DNA of 57,319 nt from NCBI GenBank assembly GCA_013213785.1, contig JABSPZ010000019.1, forward strand, positions 1-57,319, written 5' to 3'. The position numbers and the translations under genes are program-made. This DNA is from Henriciella sp. Lineage in GTDB: Bacteria; Pseudomonadota; Alphaproteobacteria; Caulobacterales; Hyphomonadaceae. Positions 50,852 through 57,319 of the stretch are shown here, one piece after another (position 1 is the first letter of the stretch; every line of letters begins with the position of its first letter). Below the pieces are notes generated by a model. The model did not search any database. It was not told where the DNA came from and worked only from the letters and a program-made list of their open reading frames with translations.

Positions 50852-52057
50852 ATGTTTGATGACACCAAGACTGGCTTTTCCACGCGCGCGATCCATCATG
50901 GGTATGACCCGCTAGAGGCCGAGGGCGCGCTCACGCCGCCGCTTCATCTCACATCAACATTTGCATTCGCGACAGCAGAGCAAGGCGGCGCTCGATTTGC
51001 AGGCGAGTCCGAGGGGCACATTTATACAAGAATATCTAATCCAACGACGGACTTGCTCGAACGCAGAATGGCTTCGCTAGAGGGCGGCGAAGCCGCTGTT
51101 GCCATGGCCTCCGGCATGGGCGCAATCACGTCCGTTCTGTGGAGCTTTCTCCGGGCGGGTGATGAGCTGATCACCGACAAGACGCTTTATGGATGCACCT
51201 TCGCTTTCTTTCAGCATGGCTTGAGGCGATTTGGGATTACCGTTCGGCATGTTGATTTGACCAACCCGCTGGCGCTCCAAACGGCCATCTCTGACCGCAC
51301 CAAAGTCGTCTATTTCGAAACACCGGCCAATCCAAACATGCGCCTGGTCGATATCGCGGCGATCAGCGCGATCGCACGGCGTCACGGCGCCAAGACAATT
51401 GTCGACAACACTTACGCAACGCCCGTGCAAACCCGGCCAATTGAACACGGGGCGGACATCGTCGTTCACTCAGCGACCAAATATCTTGGTGGGCATGGTG
51501 ACCTCGTCGCAGGCATTGCGGTTGGCTCATCGGAGGATATGGCTGAGGTGAGAATGGTCGGGGTTAAAGATATGACGGGGGCCGTTTTGGCGCCCTTCAA
51601 TGCGATGTTGATCTTACGCGGTCTCAAAACGCTTCAGCTCCGCGTTGAGAGACATGCCGCGAGTGCGCAGCAAATCGCTGAAGCGTTGCAACAGCATTCC
51701 AGCGTCGCCATCGTCCACTATCCGGGCTTGTCCGATTTCCCGCAGCATGAACTCGCCGCGCGGCAAATGAATGGCTTTGGTGGCATGATCGCGTTCGAGC
51801 TTAAAGGCGGCTACGCCGCAGGAATCGAGATGATGAACCGCTTGCGCTTGGTGCGGCGTGCCGTCAGTCTCGGCGATGCGGAAAGCTTGATCCAGCACCC
51901 CGCAAGCATGACGCACTCGACCTATACGAGAGATGAGCGAGAAGCACACGGCATCAGCGAAGGCCTAGTTCGCCTCTCGGTTGGACTGGAGAGTGTGGAG
52001 GATATTCTGGGGGATCTTCACCAAGCCATGGGCACGAATGAAAGCGCGGCAGCTTAA
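50852..52057 (+). CDS. megL: methionine gamma-lyase
   Basis: A 401-residue PLP enzyme that splits methionine to methanethiol, ammonia and 2-oxobutyrate. The PLP Lys is Lys210 (HSATKYLGGHGD). Cys115 in TLYGCTFAFF corresponds to the Cys that marks methionine gamma-lyases and is usually replaced in cystathionine lyases and synthases. YTRISNPTTD (residues 58-67) and SLGDAESLIQHPASMTH are family blocks. It is likely controlled by the divergent Lrp-type gene. It would release methanethiol, a common capacity in marine bacteria. Confidence 0.88.
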   Translation: MFDDTKTGFSTRAIHHGYDPLEAEGALTPPLHLTSTFAFATAEQGGARFAGESEGHIYTRISNPTTDLLERRMASLEGGEAAVAMASGMGAITSVLWSFLRAGDELITDKTLYGCTFAFFQHGLRRFGITVRHVDLTNPLALQTAISDRTKVVYFETPANPNMRLVDIAAISAIARRHGAKTIVDNTYATPVQTRPIEHGADIVVHSATKYLGGHGDLVAGIAVGSSEDMAEVRMVGVKDMTGAVLAPFNAMLILRGLKTLQLRVERHAASAQQIAEALQQHSSVAIVHYPGLSDFPQHELAARQMNGFGGMIAFELKGGYAAGIEMMNRLRLVRRAVSLGDAESLIQHPASMTHSTYTRDEREAHGISEGLVRLSVGLESVEDILGDLHQAMGTNESAAA

Positions 52058-52062
52058 GCGTT

Positions 52063-52749
52063 TCAGGCTTTCTCGAACACAACGCTGAAATTGTTGGCGG
52101 GCATATCGATGACCTTGAGAAGTTCGAGCCCGGCCCGCTGAGCCAACGGTAGAATGTCGAGATCCAAATCACGCACACCCCAGGACGGATCGCGGCGTTT
52201 CAGATCCTCGCTAAACCGCGCATTGGATGGCGCGATATCGCCATCGCGTGCGAACGGGCCATAGATCAACAACCGGCCGCCCGGGCGTAACAGTCGACCC
52301 GCCCCGCTGATCAGTCCAATGGCGGCAGCAAAGGGTGCGATATGGATCATGTTCGCGCAGAACAAACCGTCCCATGGCGCCTGTGTTTCAGCATCGCCCC
52401 AATGATCCGCAGTCGTGTCGACGGTGAGCGGCCCGCTTAAACGCTGATGCCCTTCATGGTCCCGCCAAGCCGCTTGGCTGGCTTGGCTCACCGGATCGAT
52501 ATCAGAGTAAGTCCATGCGAGATCTGGCGCAGCCGCTGTAATATGAGCGCCATGCTCGCCCGTGCCGGAAGCGATCTCCAAAATCGAGCCCTGCACAGGC
52601 ATCACTCTCAAAAACGCATCGCGAACGACGTCCTTGTTCCGACCAATCGATGGCGAAAAGCGGCGACCGTCTTCCGTCGTATCGCGTTTTTCGAGCGCCA
52701 ATGGCTGACCGGACTTCGCCTTTTGATAGGTCGCGTTTTCATCTGTCAT
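52063..52749 (-). CDS. DUF938 family SAM-dependent methyltransferase-like protein
   Basis: A 228-residue protein with the DUF938 signature: FSPSIGRNKDVVRDAFLRVM, ILEIASGTGEHGAHI (SAM-binding glycine motif), LAWTYSDIDP and GGRLLIYGPFARDG. A typical class I methyltransferase fold is present, but substrate and function are unknown in the literature I know. It overlaps the following DUF2834 gene by 11 nt and is convergent with the lyase gene, 5 bp away. Confidence 0.88.
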   Translation of the reverse strand: MTDENATYQKAKSGQPLALEKRDTTEDGRRFSPSIGRNKDVVRDAFLRVMPVQGSILEIASGTGEHGAHITAAAPDLAWTYSDIDPVSQASQAAWRDHEGHQRLSGPLTVDTTADHWGDAETQAPWDGLFCANMIHIAPFAAAIGLISGAGRLLRPGGRLLIYGPFARDGDIAPSNARFSEDLKRRDPSWGVRDLDLDILPLAQRAGLELLKVIDMPANNFSVVFEKA

Positions 52750-53071
52750 GAGCGGCCAACTGTCTTGAACGGAGAACTAGATAGAAGGCAAACCCCGTCG
52801 CAACGCCAGGGACAAAAGACAATGGAATTGCGATCCACCCATGCTTGATGCCAGCGGCCCCGCGCTCGTGGATGATCCAGGCGAATAAGATCAACGCACA
52901 CAAGATGACATCGAGCGAATACCCCGTTGAGAAGGGGTTCACGAAACCTGCAGCAAACGCCCCAAACACATCTCCGCTCTGGAGCAGAGGTGGCACGACG
53001 ATGATGGCGAACAATACCGCAAAGGCTGCGCTCAAACCCGCAATAACGGATTCGAAGATGGATTTTGACAT
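52739..53071 (-). CDS. DUF2834-like small membrane protein
   Basis: A 110-residue protein with three hydrophobic segments: GLSAAFAVLFAIIVVPPLL, LDVILCALILFAWIIHE and HGWIAIPLSFVPGVATGFAFYLVLR. The central Asp and the HERGAAGIKHGW loop match the DUF2834 pattern. It is cotranscribed with the DUF938 gene, overlapping by 11 nt. Function unknown. Confidence 0.72.
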   Translation of the reverse strand: MSKSIFESVIAGLSAAFAVLFAIIVVPPLLQSGDVFGAFAAGFVNPFSTGYSLDVILCALILFAWIIHERGAAGIKHGWIAIPLSFVPGVATGFAFYLVLRSRQLAAHDR

Positions 53072-53123
53072 GCTGGCCTCCCGATAGCCCTCTCGCGGAG
53101 ATTACCCTTGGGAGGCAGAATTA

Positions 53124-54872
53124 CTAGCTGCGCGGCTCGAAACGATCCCGCAGGGTAGGTTTCAAGATTTTGCCATTCGCATTGCGCGGCAGCGGCTCAT
53201 CCTGGAATTGGATCTCCACCGGCACTTTGAACGCCGCGATTTGATTGCGAACGTGGGCGCGAAGTTCATCCTCACTGACATTCATATCCGGCTTCAGCTG
53301 CACAACCGCGCCAACTTCTTGGCCGAGGATTTTGTGCGGAATGCCAACCACGGATGCGTCCATAACTGCAGGGTGATCGTAGAGCGCGCTCTCCACCTCG
53401 ATGCAGTAAATGTTCTCGCCGCCGCGGATCAGCATGTCCTTCGCGCGGTCAACCAGATAGAGGAAGCCTTCCTCATCGCGGCGCGCGAGATCGCCGGTGA
53501 CAACCCAGCCATCGACAAAGGTCTCAGCCGTGGCTTCCGGCTTGTTCCAATAGGCTTTGCAATTCATTGGCCCTTTGCACCAAAGCTCACCGACCTCGTC
53601 GGGGCCGAGAGTGTTGCCGTCTGGATCAACAATTTTCAGCTCAACCGCGCCTGGAGGATGCCCGGCGCTGTCTGGGCGGTTCACATAGTCTTCGCCAATA
53701 TTGAGCGACGCCGTCGCGCATGTTTCGGTCATGCCCCAGCCATTCCCGGGCGCCGCCTCCGGAAAGCGTTTCTTGATCGTAGAGACCAGCTCGGGCGCAG
53801 AAGGCGCGCCGCCGTAAGAGACCGCTTTAATCGACGAAAGATCGTAATTGTCGCGCTCAGGATGCTCTAGCAATTGCCAAGCGATGGCTGGAACGCCGCC
53901 AACATTGGTAATGACCTCTTTCTCAATGATCGGCAGCGCTTTACCGGCATCCCACTTATATTGCGCGACGATCTTCGCCCCTTGCAGCATGCTCGGGATC
54001 AGGATCGCGAACGCCCCTGTCGCGTGAAAGAATGGGATCGCCAGAAGTGTTGCGTTCTGTTCGTTTGGATCTGGCTCAGGCGGGGTTTCCCCACGGCGCA
54101 GCAGCATCCGCATCTGGCAGGACAAAGAGTTCAACATGTTGGCGATGATCGCGCGGTGCGTTGCCAGCGCGCCCTTCGGGCGGCCGGTTGTCCCTGATGT
54201 ATACATGATGGTCGCGTCGTCGTCGGGGCCGAGATCAACATCCGGCAGACCGATTTGTGCGAGCCCCGCCCAGCTGCTCGTGGGTCCAACGACGCTGTCC
54301 ATAGTGGTGACACGTGGATCCGTCTCATTCTCGCCGCCGCGTGCGATGATGATGGATTTCAGCTCTGGCAAGTTTGGCAAGCTATCGCGAATACGATCCA
54401 TAATCTGCGGGTCGATCACCGCGACTTTCGCGCCGCTATCTTTCAACCCGTATTCAAGCTCGTCGCCGGTCCACCAGGAATTCATTGGCGTTGCAATCGC
54501 GCCAATCGAAAGCGCCGCAAAGAATGGAACCGGCCATTGCGGATAGTTCCGCATGATCACAGCAATCCGGTCGCCCTTTTGGACGCCGTAGGTGTCCTGA
54601 AGCGCTTTTGCGAAATGCTCTACGGCGCGCGCGAAAGCGGAATAGGTGACGCGCTCATCTTCATAGACCAGATAGTCGCGCGCTCCGAATTGGGGCTCCG
54701 CGAGTTGGAAGATTGCCCGAATGGTTGGCGGCGCATCCGGATAGACTTTCATCTCGACCCCGCCGACCACGCCATCCGCGAGTTTGAGCGGCGAGTCGGA
54801 TGCGGCAATCGCCGCGTTCGCTTGCGCGATTGAAATGACGGGCCAGCCTTCAGGGAGCGCTGCTACGGCCAT
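53124..54872 (-). CDS. long-chain fatty acid-CoA ligase / AMP-dependent synthetase
   Basis: A 582-residue adenylate-forming enzyme that activates a carboxylic acid to its CoA thioester. Core motifs are MYTSGTTGRPKG (P-loop), GWGMTETCA, TGDLARRDEEGFLYLVDR and PRNANGKILK (C-terminal catalytic Lys). ATG 54872 is used because GGAGG lies 6 nt upstream; the longer frame adds 16 unlikely residues. Its promoter region has direct CCGGATAT repeats at 54882 and 54906. It would supply acyl-CoA to the dehydrogenase and crotonases in the window. Confidence 0.92.
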   Translation of the reverse strand: MAVAALPEGWPVISIAQANAAIAASDSPLKLADGVVGGVEMKVYPDAPPTIRAIFQLAEPQFGARDYLVYEDERVTYSAFARAVEHFAKALQDTYGVQKGDRIAVIMRNYPQWPVPFFAALSIGAIATPMNSWWTGDELEYGLKDSGAKVAVIDPQIMDRIRDSLPNLPELKSIIIARGGENETDPRVTTMDSVVGPTSSWAGLAQIGLPDVDLGPDDDATIMYTSGTTGRPKGALATHRAIIANMLNSLSCQMRMLLRRGETPPEPDPNEQNATLLAIPFFHATGAFAILIPSMLQGAKIVAQYKWDAGKALPIIEKEVITNVGGVPAIAWQLLEHPERDNYDLSSIKAVSYGGAPSAPELVSTIKKRFPEAAPGNGWGMTETCATASLNIGEDYVNRPDSAGHPPGAVELKIVDPDGNTLGPDEVGELWCKGPMNCKAYWNKPEATAETFVDGWVVTGDLARRDEEGFLYLVDRAKDMLIRGGENIYCIEVESALYDHPAVMDASVVGIPHKILGQEVGAVVQLKPDMNVSEDELRAHVRNQIAAFKVPVEIQFQDEPLPRNANGKILKPTLRDRFEPRS

Positions 54873-54881
54873 GGGGTTCCT

Positions 54882-54913
54882 CCGGATATTGTATCTTTGT
54901 TCTATCCGGATAT
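54882..54913. promoter_or_regulatory. direct CCGGATAT repeats before CoA ligase gene
   Basis: CCGGATAT occurs at 54882-54889 and 54906-54913, 24 bp apart; the second lies in a perfect palindrome TATCCGGATA (54903-54912). Possible operator for the CoA ligase gene. Confidence 0.3.
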
Positions 54914-55006
54914 GCGGCATGCGCCGCCCCTACGGAAGGGGCGACGCTGCGGCAGGTCTGAAATTGTTTCGTTTCTGCGCCGGTTTTGCGCGAAAGATCG
55001 GGCGAT

Positions 55007-55261
55007 CTAGTCGATTTCGACGCCCAAGCTATCGAATTCAAAATCGGCGAGCGCCTCCAGTGTCATAGGATCATCGAGCGCCAGAACCAGAGGTTCAACT
55101 CTTTCGATCACAAAAACGGGGGTCGCGGTGGTTTCAGCGACGATGATTGGCGGATCGGCTTCCGCCAAAATCTCATTATCTATTTCAGGGTCGGCCGGCA
55201 TCATGGCGAAGGCAAAAAATGTTGCAATACCGGCTAAAAGAATCGTCAAAAACGACTGCAT
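55007..55261 (-). CDS. small exported acidic protein
   Basis: An 84-residue protein with a hydrophobic N-terminal signal or anchor (FLTILLAGIATFFAFAMM) and an acidic tail rich in Ala, Glu and Asp (EIDNEILAEADPPIIVA, LALDDPMTLEALADF). No family recognised and no clear ribosome binding site. It may be a real small membrane or secreted protein, or a chance reading frame; its reading frame and signal-like start favour a real gene moderately. Confidence 0.5.
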   Translation of the reverse strand: MQSFLTILLAGIATFFAFAMMPADPEIDNEILAEADPPIIVAETTATPVFVIERVEPLVLALDDPMTLEALADFEFDSLGVEID

Positions 55262-55382
55262 GGAGGTGGCTCACGATAACTCTACACTCCCCAGCACCTC
55301 GCAAACCGTATGCCAGTTTCCCCAGTAAGGCGAGTTACATTTCGCAGAGATCACACCTCTATTGTCACCCTGGCCTCTTCGC

Positions 55383-56033
55383 CTATTTTCCGAAATCACA
55401 GAAGCGAACCGTGCGGTCCGTTCCATCGGGTTCCGTCAGATTGTACATCGGACCTGTAAGCTCGGCGCTGTCGCACAAATATCCGATCTGATACATGTCC
55501 AAAATATACTCATTGCCGGGCGTCAGAGCGTTAGCGAGCATGATATCAGCCGCCTCTTGGTGCTCACCTAGACGGAACCGGAATTGAAACTCTTCCATGG
55601 GCGAAACGCCGCCCATCTCAAGTCGTCCATTTAGGCTCGTTGCTTCACCGCGCGCATAATCGCGAAGCTCAGACGCGGCAGCCGCGTTCGGATGATCCGG
55701 ATAGGTTTCGAGGAACTCGTCCAGAGCAGATATGCCGCCCCAAACTTGGTTACCTTCACCGAGTTTCAGCTCGGCCATGCGGTATAACGCACTCGCTTTT
55801 TCATCTTCGGTTGCATCTTGCTTACCGATCAGCTGCTCCAAGCGAAGGATCGCAGCCTGTTCATTTCCGGCCTCGACCAATTGATCGACCGTGCCCATGG
55901 CGAGATCAAATACGCTCGGCTCCGAGGTTTCGGCCGCTGGCGGCGCGTCCACGACCACTGGCGCTGTGTCGACTGTGCTTGAAGCGCAGGCTGCAGTGAG
56001 GGCTAAGACTGAAACGGCAATGATAGAACGCAT
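55383..56033 (-). CDS. TPR-containing lipoprotein A
   Basis: A 216-residue lipoprotein; the signal peptide ends at TAAC (Cys17). The mature part has a Pro/Ala linker, then TPR-like repeats (AAILRLEQLIGKQDATEDEKA, ALYRMAELKLGEGNQVWGGI, ALDEFLETYPDHP). It closes with a Cys-containing tail (QIGYLCDSAEL, VRFCDFGK). ATG 56033 is used because the signal begins there and GGGAT lies upstream. It is followed upstream by a related lipoprotein gene on the same strand, and the two share tail features. Confidence 0.75.
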   Translation of the reverse strand: MRSIIAVSVLALTAACASSTVDTAPVVVDAPPAAETSEPSVFDLAMGTVDQLVEAGNEQAAILRLEQLIGKQDATEDEKASALYRMAELKLGEGNQVWGGISALDEFLETYPDHPNAAAASELRDYARGEATSLNGRLEMGGVSPMEEFQFRFRLGEHQEAADIMLANALTPGNEYILDMYQIGYLCDSAELTGPMYNLTEPDGTDRTVRFCDFGK

Positions 56034-56097
56034 GGTTTGATCCCTTTTCTCCATACCGTCTTGCTGGCGAGCTGCGATGGCAAGACTAAGGCGAAAA

Positions 56098-56697
56098 TCA
56101 GGATTCAGCAGGCGCGGGGCACCAGGACGCGGTCTTCGCATAGTCGGGCAAATCGCCATACTGATGCACCGGGTCGTCTTCGCCCTCGCAAATGTATCCG
56201 GCTTCTCGAAGCATATAGAGATGTGGGTCCGTTGGGGTCAGGCCGGAGTTTTTGTAACGTGCCGCCCCTTCCTCCAAATCGCCCATGAGCACCTTATCAT
56301 CAAACCAGTCCGTGATGTTTTGAAGGCCAGCGAGGCGGCGCTGGGCGTTCTCGATCTCAGTTGCGGCAAAGACTTTGTCGCGCCCTGCTGCTGAAACCCG
56401 CGCGTCCTCGGGCGCAAGCGTAACGAAGGACTCAAAATCAGCCACCGCACCGGGGAGATCATACTTTCCATCCCACCGTTTCGCAGCGCGTTGATAGGTG
56501 ACTTCGACACGTTGCTCTGGTGTGAGGTCAGGGCGAGCGAGAAGGCGCGTCAACGCAGCCTCAGCAGAAACTGTGCTCGGATTGTCCGAGATCTGCTCAA
56601 TCTCGGTATCGAATAAAACAGGATCGAAGGTTGCCGGGACCGTTTCACACGCCGCCACCAACAGAGCACTCGCAAAGAATAAAGTTCGAAAGGTCAT
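56098..56697 (-). CDS. TPR-like lipoprotein B
   Basis: A 199-residue lipoprotein with signal peptide MTFRTLFFASALLVAAC (Cys17), helical repeats (AEAALTRLLARPDLTPEQ, VTYQRAAKRWDGKYDLPGAV, ADFESFVTLAPED), and a C-terminal segment with LREAGYICEGEDD and SWCPAPAE. The tail aligns in pattern with that of the next gene (two Cys, aromatic Gly-Tyr-[IL]-Cys). Function unknown; it may assist an envelope complex. Confidence 0.75.
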   Translation of the reverse strand: MTFRTLFFASALLVAACETVPATFDPVLFDTEIEQISDNPSTVSAEAALTRLLARPDLTPEQRVEVTYQRAAKRWDGKYDLPGAVADFESFVTLAPEDARVSAAGRDKVFAATEIENAQRRLAGLQNITDWFDDKVLMGDLEEGAARYKNSGLTPTDPHLYMLREAGYICEGEDDPVHQYGDLPDYAKTASWCPAPAES

Positions 56698-56784
56698 ACG
56701 GGCTCTTCTTGTCATTCGTATCCAATGACAACAGGCTGTGACCTGTGACTAAGGCCGAAAAACGGCGATCACTGCGCTCGTAAT

Positions 56785-57319
56785 CTAAGCGCGTGCAAAT
56801 CCATCGATTTCAGCGATATCGCCGCGGCCGAGCGCTTCGATGGCGCGGGCTGCAATGTGGCGTGCGGTCAAACCAGCCTCTTCGTACATCAGCTCTGGCT
56901 TATCCTGATCTTGGAAAGCATCAGGAAGATGCATCGTGCGGACTTTCAGGCCTGAATCCAATGCGCCAACATCTGCGAGGTGATGCAAGACAAACGCCCC
57001 GAATCCACCCTTCGCGCCCTCTTCCAAAGTGATGAGGACTTCATGTTCGCGCGCAAGGCGCTCGGTGAGCTCGGCATCGATCGGTTTTGCAAACCGAGCA
57101 TCCGCGACTGTGCAAGATAGGCCCTGCGCCGCCAGCATTTCGGAGGCTTTCAAAGCCTCTTGCAAACGCGCGCCATAAGAAAGGATCGCGATGGATGTAC
57201 CTTCTTTGACAATCCGGCCTTTTCCGATTTCCAGCGGCTTCAGCTGATCAGGAATTTCGACGCCAAATCCTTCGCCGCGCGGATAGCGAAACGCCGACGG
57301 GCGATCTTCAATCTCGTTT
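56785..57319 (-). CDS. dxs: 1-deoxy-D-xylulose-5-phosphate synthase, C-terminal part (5' truncated)
   Basis: The window ends inside the gene; the last 177 codons or so are present. Reading in from the edge gives [17 protein letters not shown], then [19 protein letters not shown], which match the DXS transketolase C-domain. [17 protein letters not shown] and the [20 protein letters not shown] tail also fit. The enzyme makes deoxyxylulose phosphate, the first step of the methylerythritol isoprenoid pathway. The gene starts outside the window. Confidence 0.93.
   Translation of the reverse strand, partial: NEIEDRPSAFRYPRGEGFGVEIPDQLKPLEIGKGRIVKEGTSIAILSYGARLQEALKASEMLAAQGLSCTVADARFAKPIDAELTERLAREHEVLITLEEGAKGGFGAFVLHHLADVGALDSGLKVRTMHLPDAFQDQDKPELMYEEAGLTARHIAARAIEALGRGDIAEIDGFARA

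Noticed and set aside
53208-53870. A 220-codon plus-strand frame opposite the CoA ligase
   Set aside because: Antisense shadow of a conserved enzyme without own start or motif.
56754-56766. GCCG-AAAAA-CGGC hairpin after dxs
   Set aside because: Only four base pairs and no T-run; too weak to call a terminator.

Overview
This 57.3 kb window is a chromosomal segment of a marine-type alphaproteobacterium, most likely of the Hyphomonadaceae/Caulobacterales group. The evidence is gene content and order. A PopZ polar-organizer protein with the Caulobacter-type end motifs lies between valS and a tolC gene. There is a CcmF-CcmG-CcmH-CcmI cytochrome c maturation set. Genes for acyl-CoA and alcohol/aldehyde oxidation and exported peptidases or lipoproteins are abundant. 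I saw no rRNA, tRNA, CRISPR array or prophage. Assignments come from reading translated sequence and motifs; no database search was run.

Left part (1-14.6 kb), the most accessory-looking region. It opens with the end of an IS3-type insertion sequence. Then come a membrane-anchored winged-helix/TPR regulator divergent from a secreted S41 peptidase, a 484 bp gap holding Fur-box-like sites and a 15 bp-arm stem-loop, a small secreted protein, a membrane protein, a lipoprotein, an M20 peptidase lipoprotein, a nitroreductase, a DUF1214/DUF1254 pair, an S9 peptidase gene broken by two homopolymer frameshifts, a DUF1287 protein, exonuclease III, and two small-family proteins.

Middle (14.6-29 kb), mainly core functions: ilvD, an exported isoaspartyl peptidase, valS, popZ, tolC with a perfect TetR-type operator, a squalene/phytoene synthase-like gene, an Fe-type superoxide dismutase, a DEAD-box helicase, an intact S9 peptidase and a coniferyl-type aldehyde dehydrogenase.

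29-37.7 kb carries acyl metabolism and transport: enoyl-CoA hydratase, TfoX-N protein, serine hydrolase plus acyl-CoA dehydrogenase, PaaI-type thioesterase plus purT, a saccharopine dehydrogenase-like reductase and a sodium:solute symporter. 37.8-41.7 kb is the ccmFGHI operon, without ccmE.

41.8-46.7 kb holds the least familiar genes. One is a fusion of an MGS-like domain to a cytosine-deaminase-type amidohydrolase. Next is a two-helix membrane-anchored LuxR-type regulator next to a DUF4199 membrane protein. Last is a two-TM, coiled-coil, acidic protein that may be a polarity or scaffold factor.

46.7-57.3 kb returns to catabolism: a crotonase divergent from a GMC oxidoreductase/fatty-acid hydroxylase operon, Lrp divergent from methionine gamma-lyase, DUF938 and DUF2834 proteins, a fatty acyl-CoA ligase, a pair of related TPR lipoproteins, and the 3' end of dxs. 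TGACGCA motifs recur in two divergent acyl-catabolism promoters and may mark a shared regulator.
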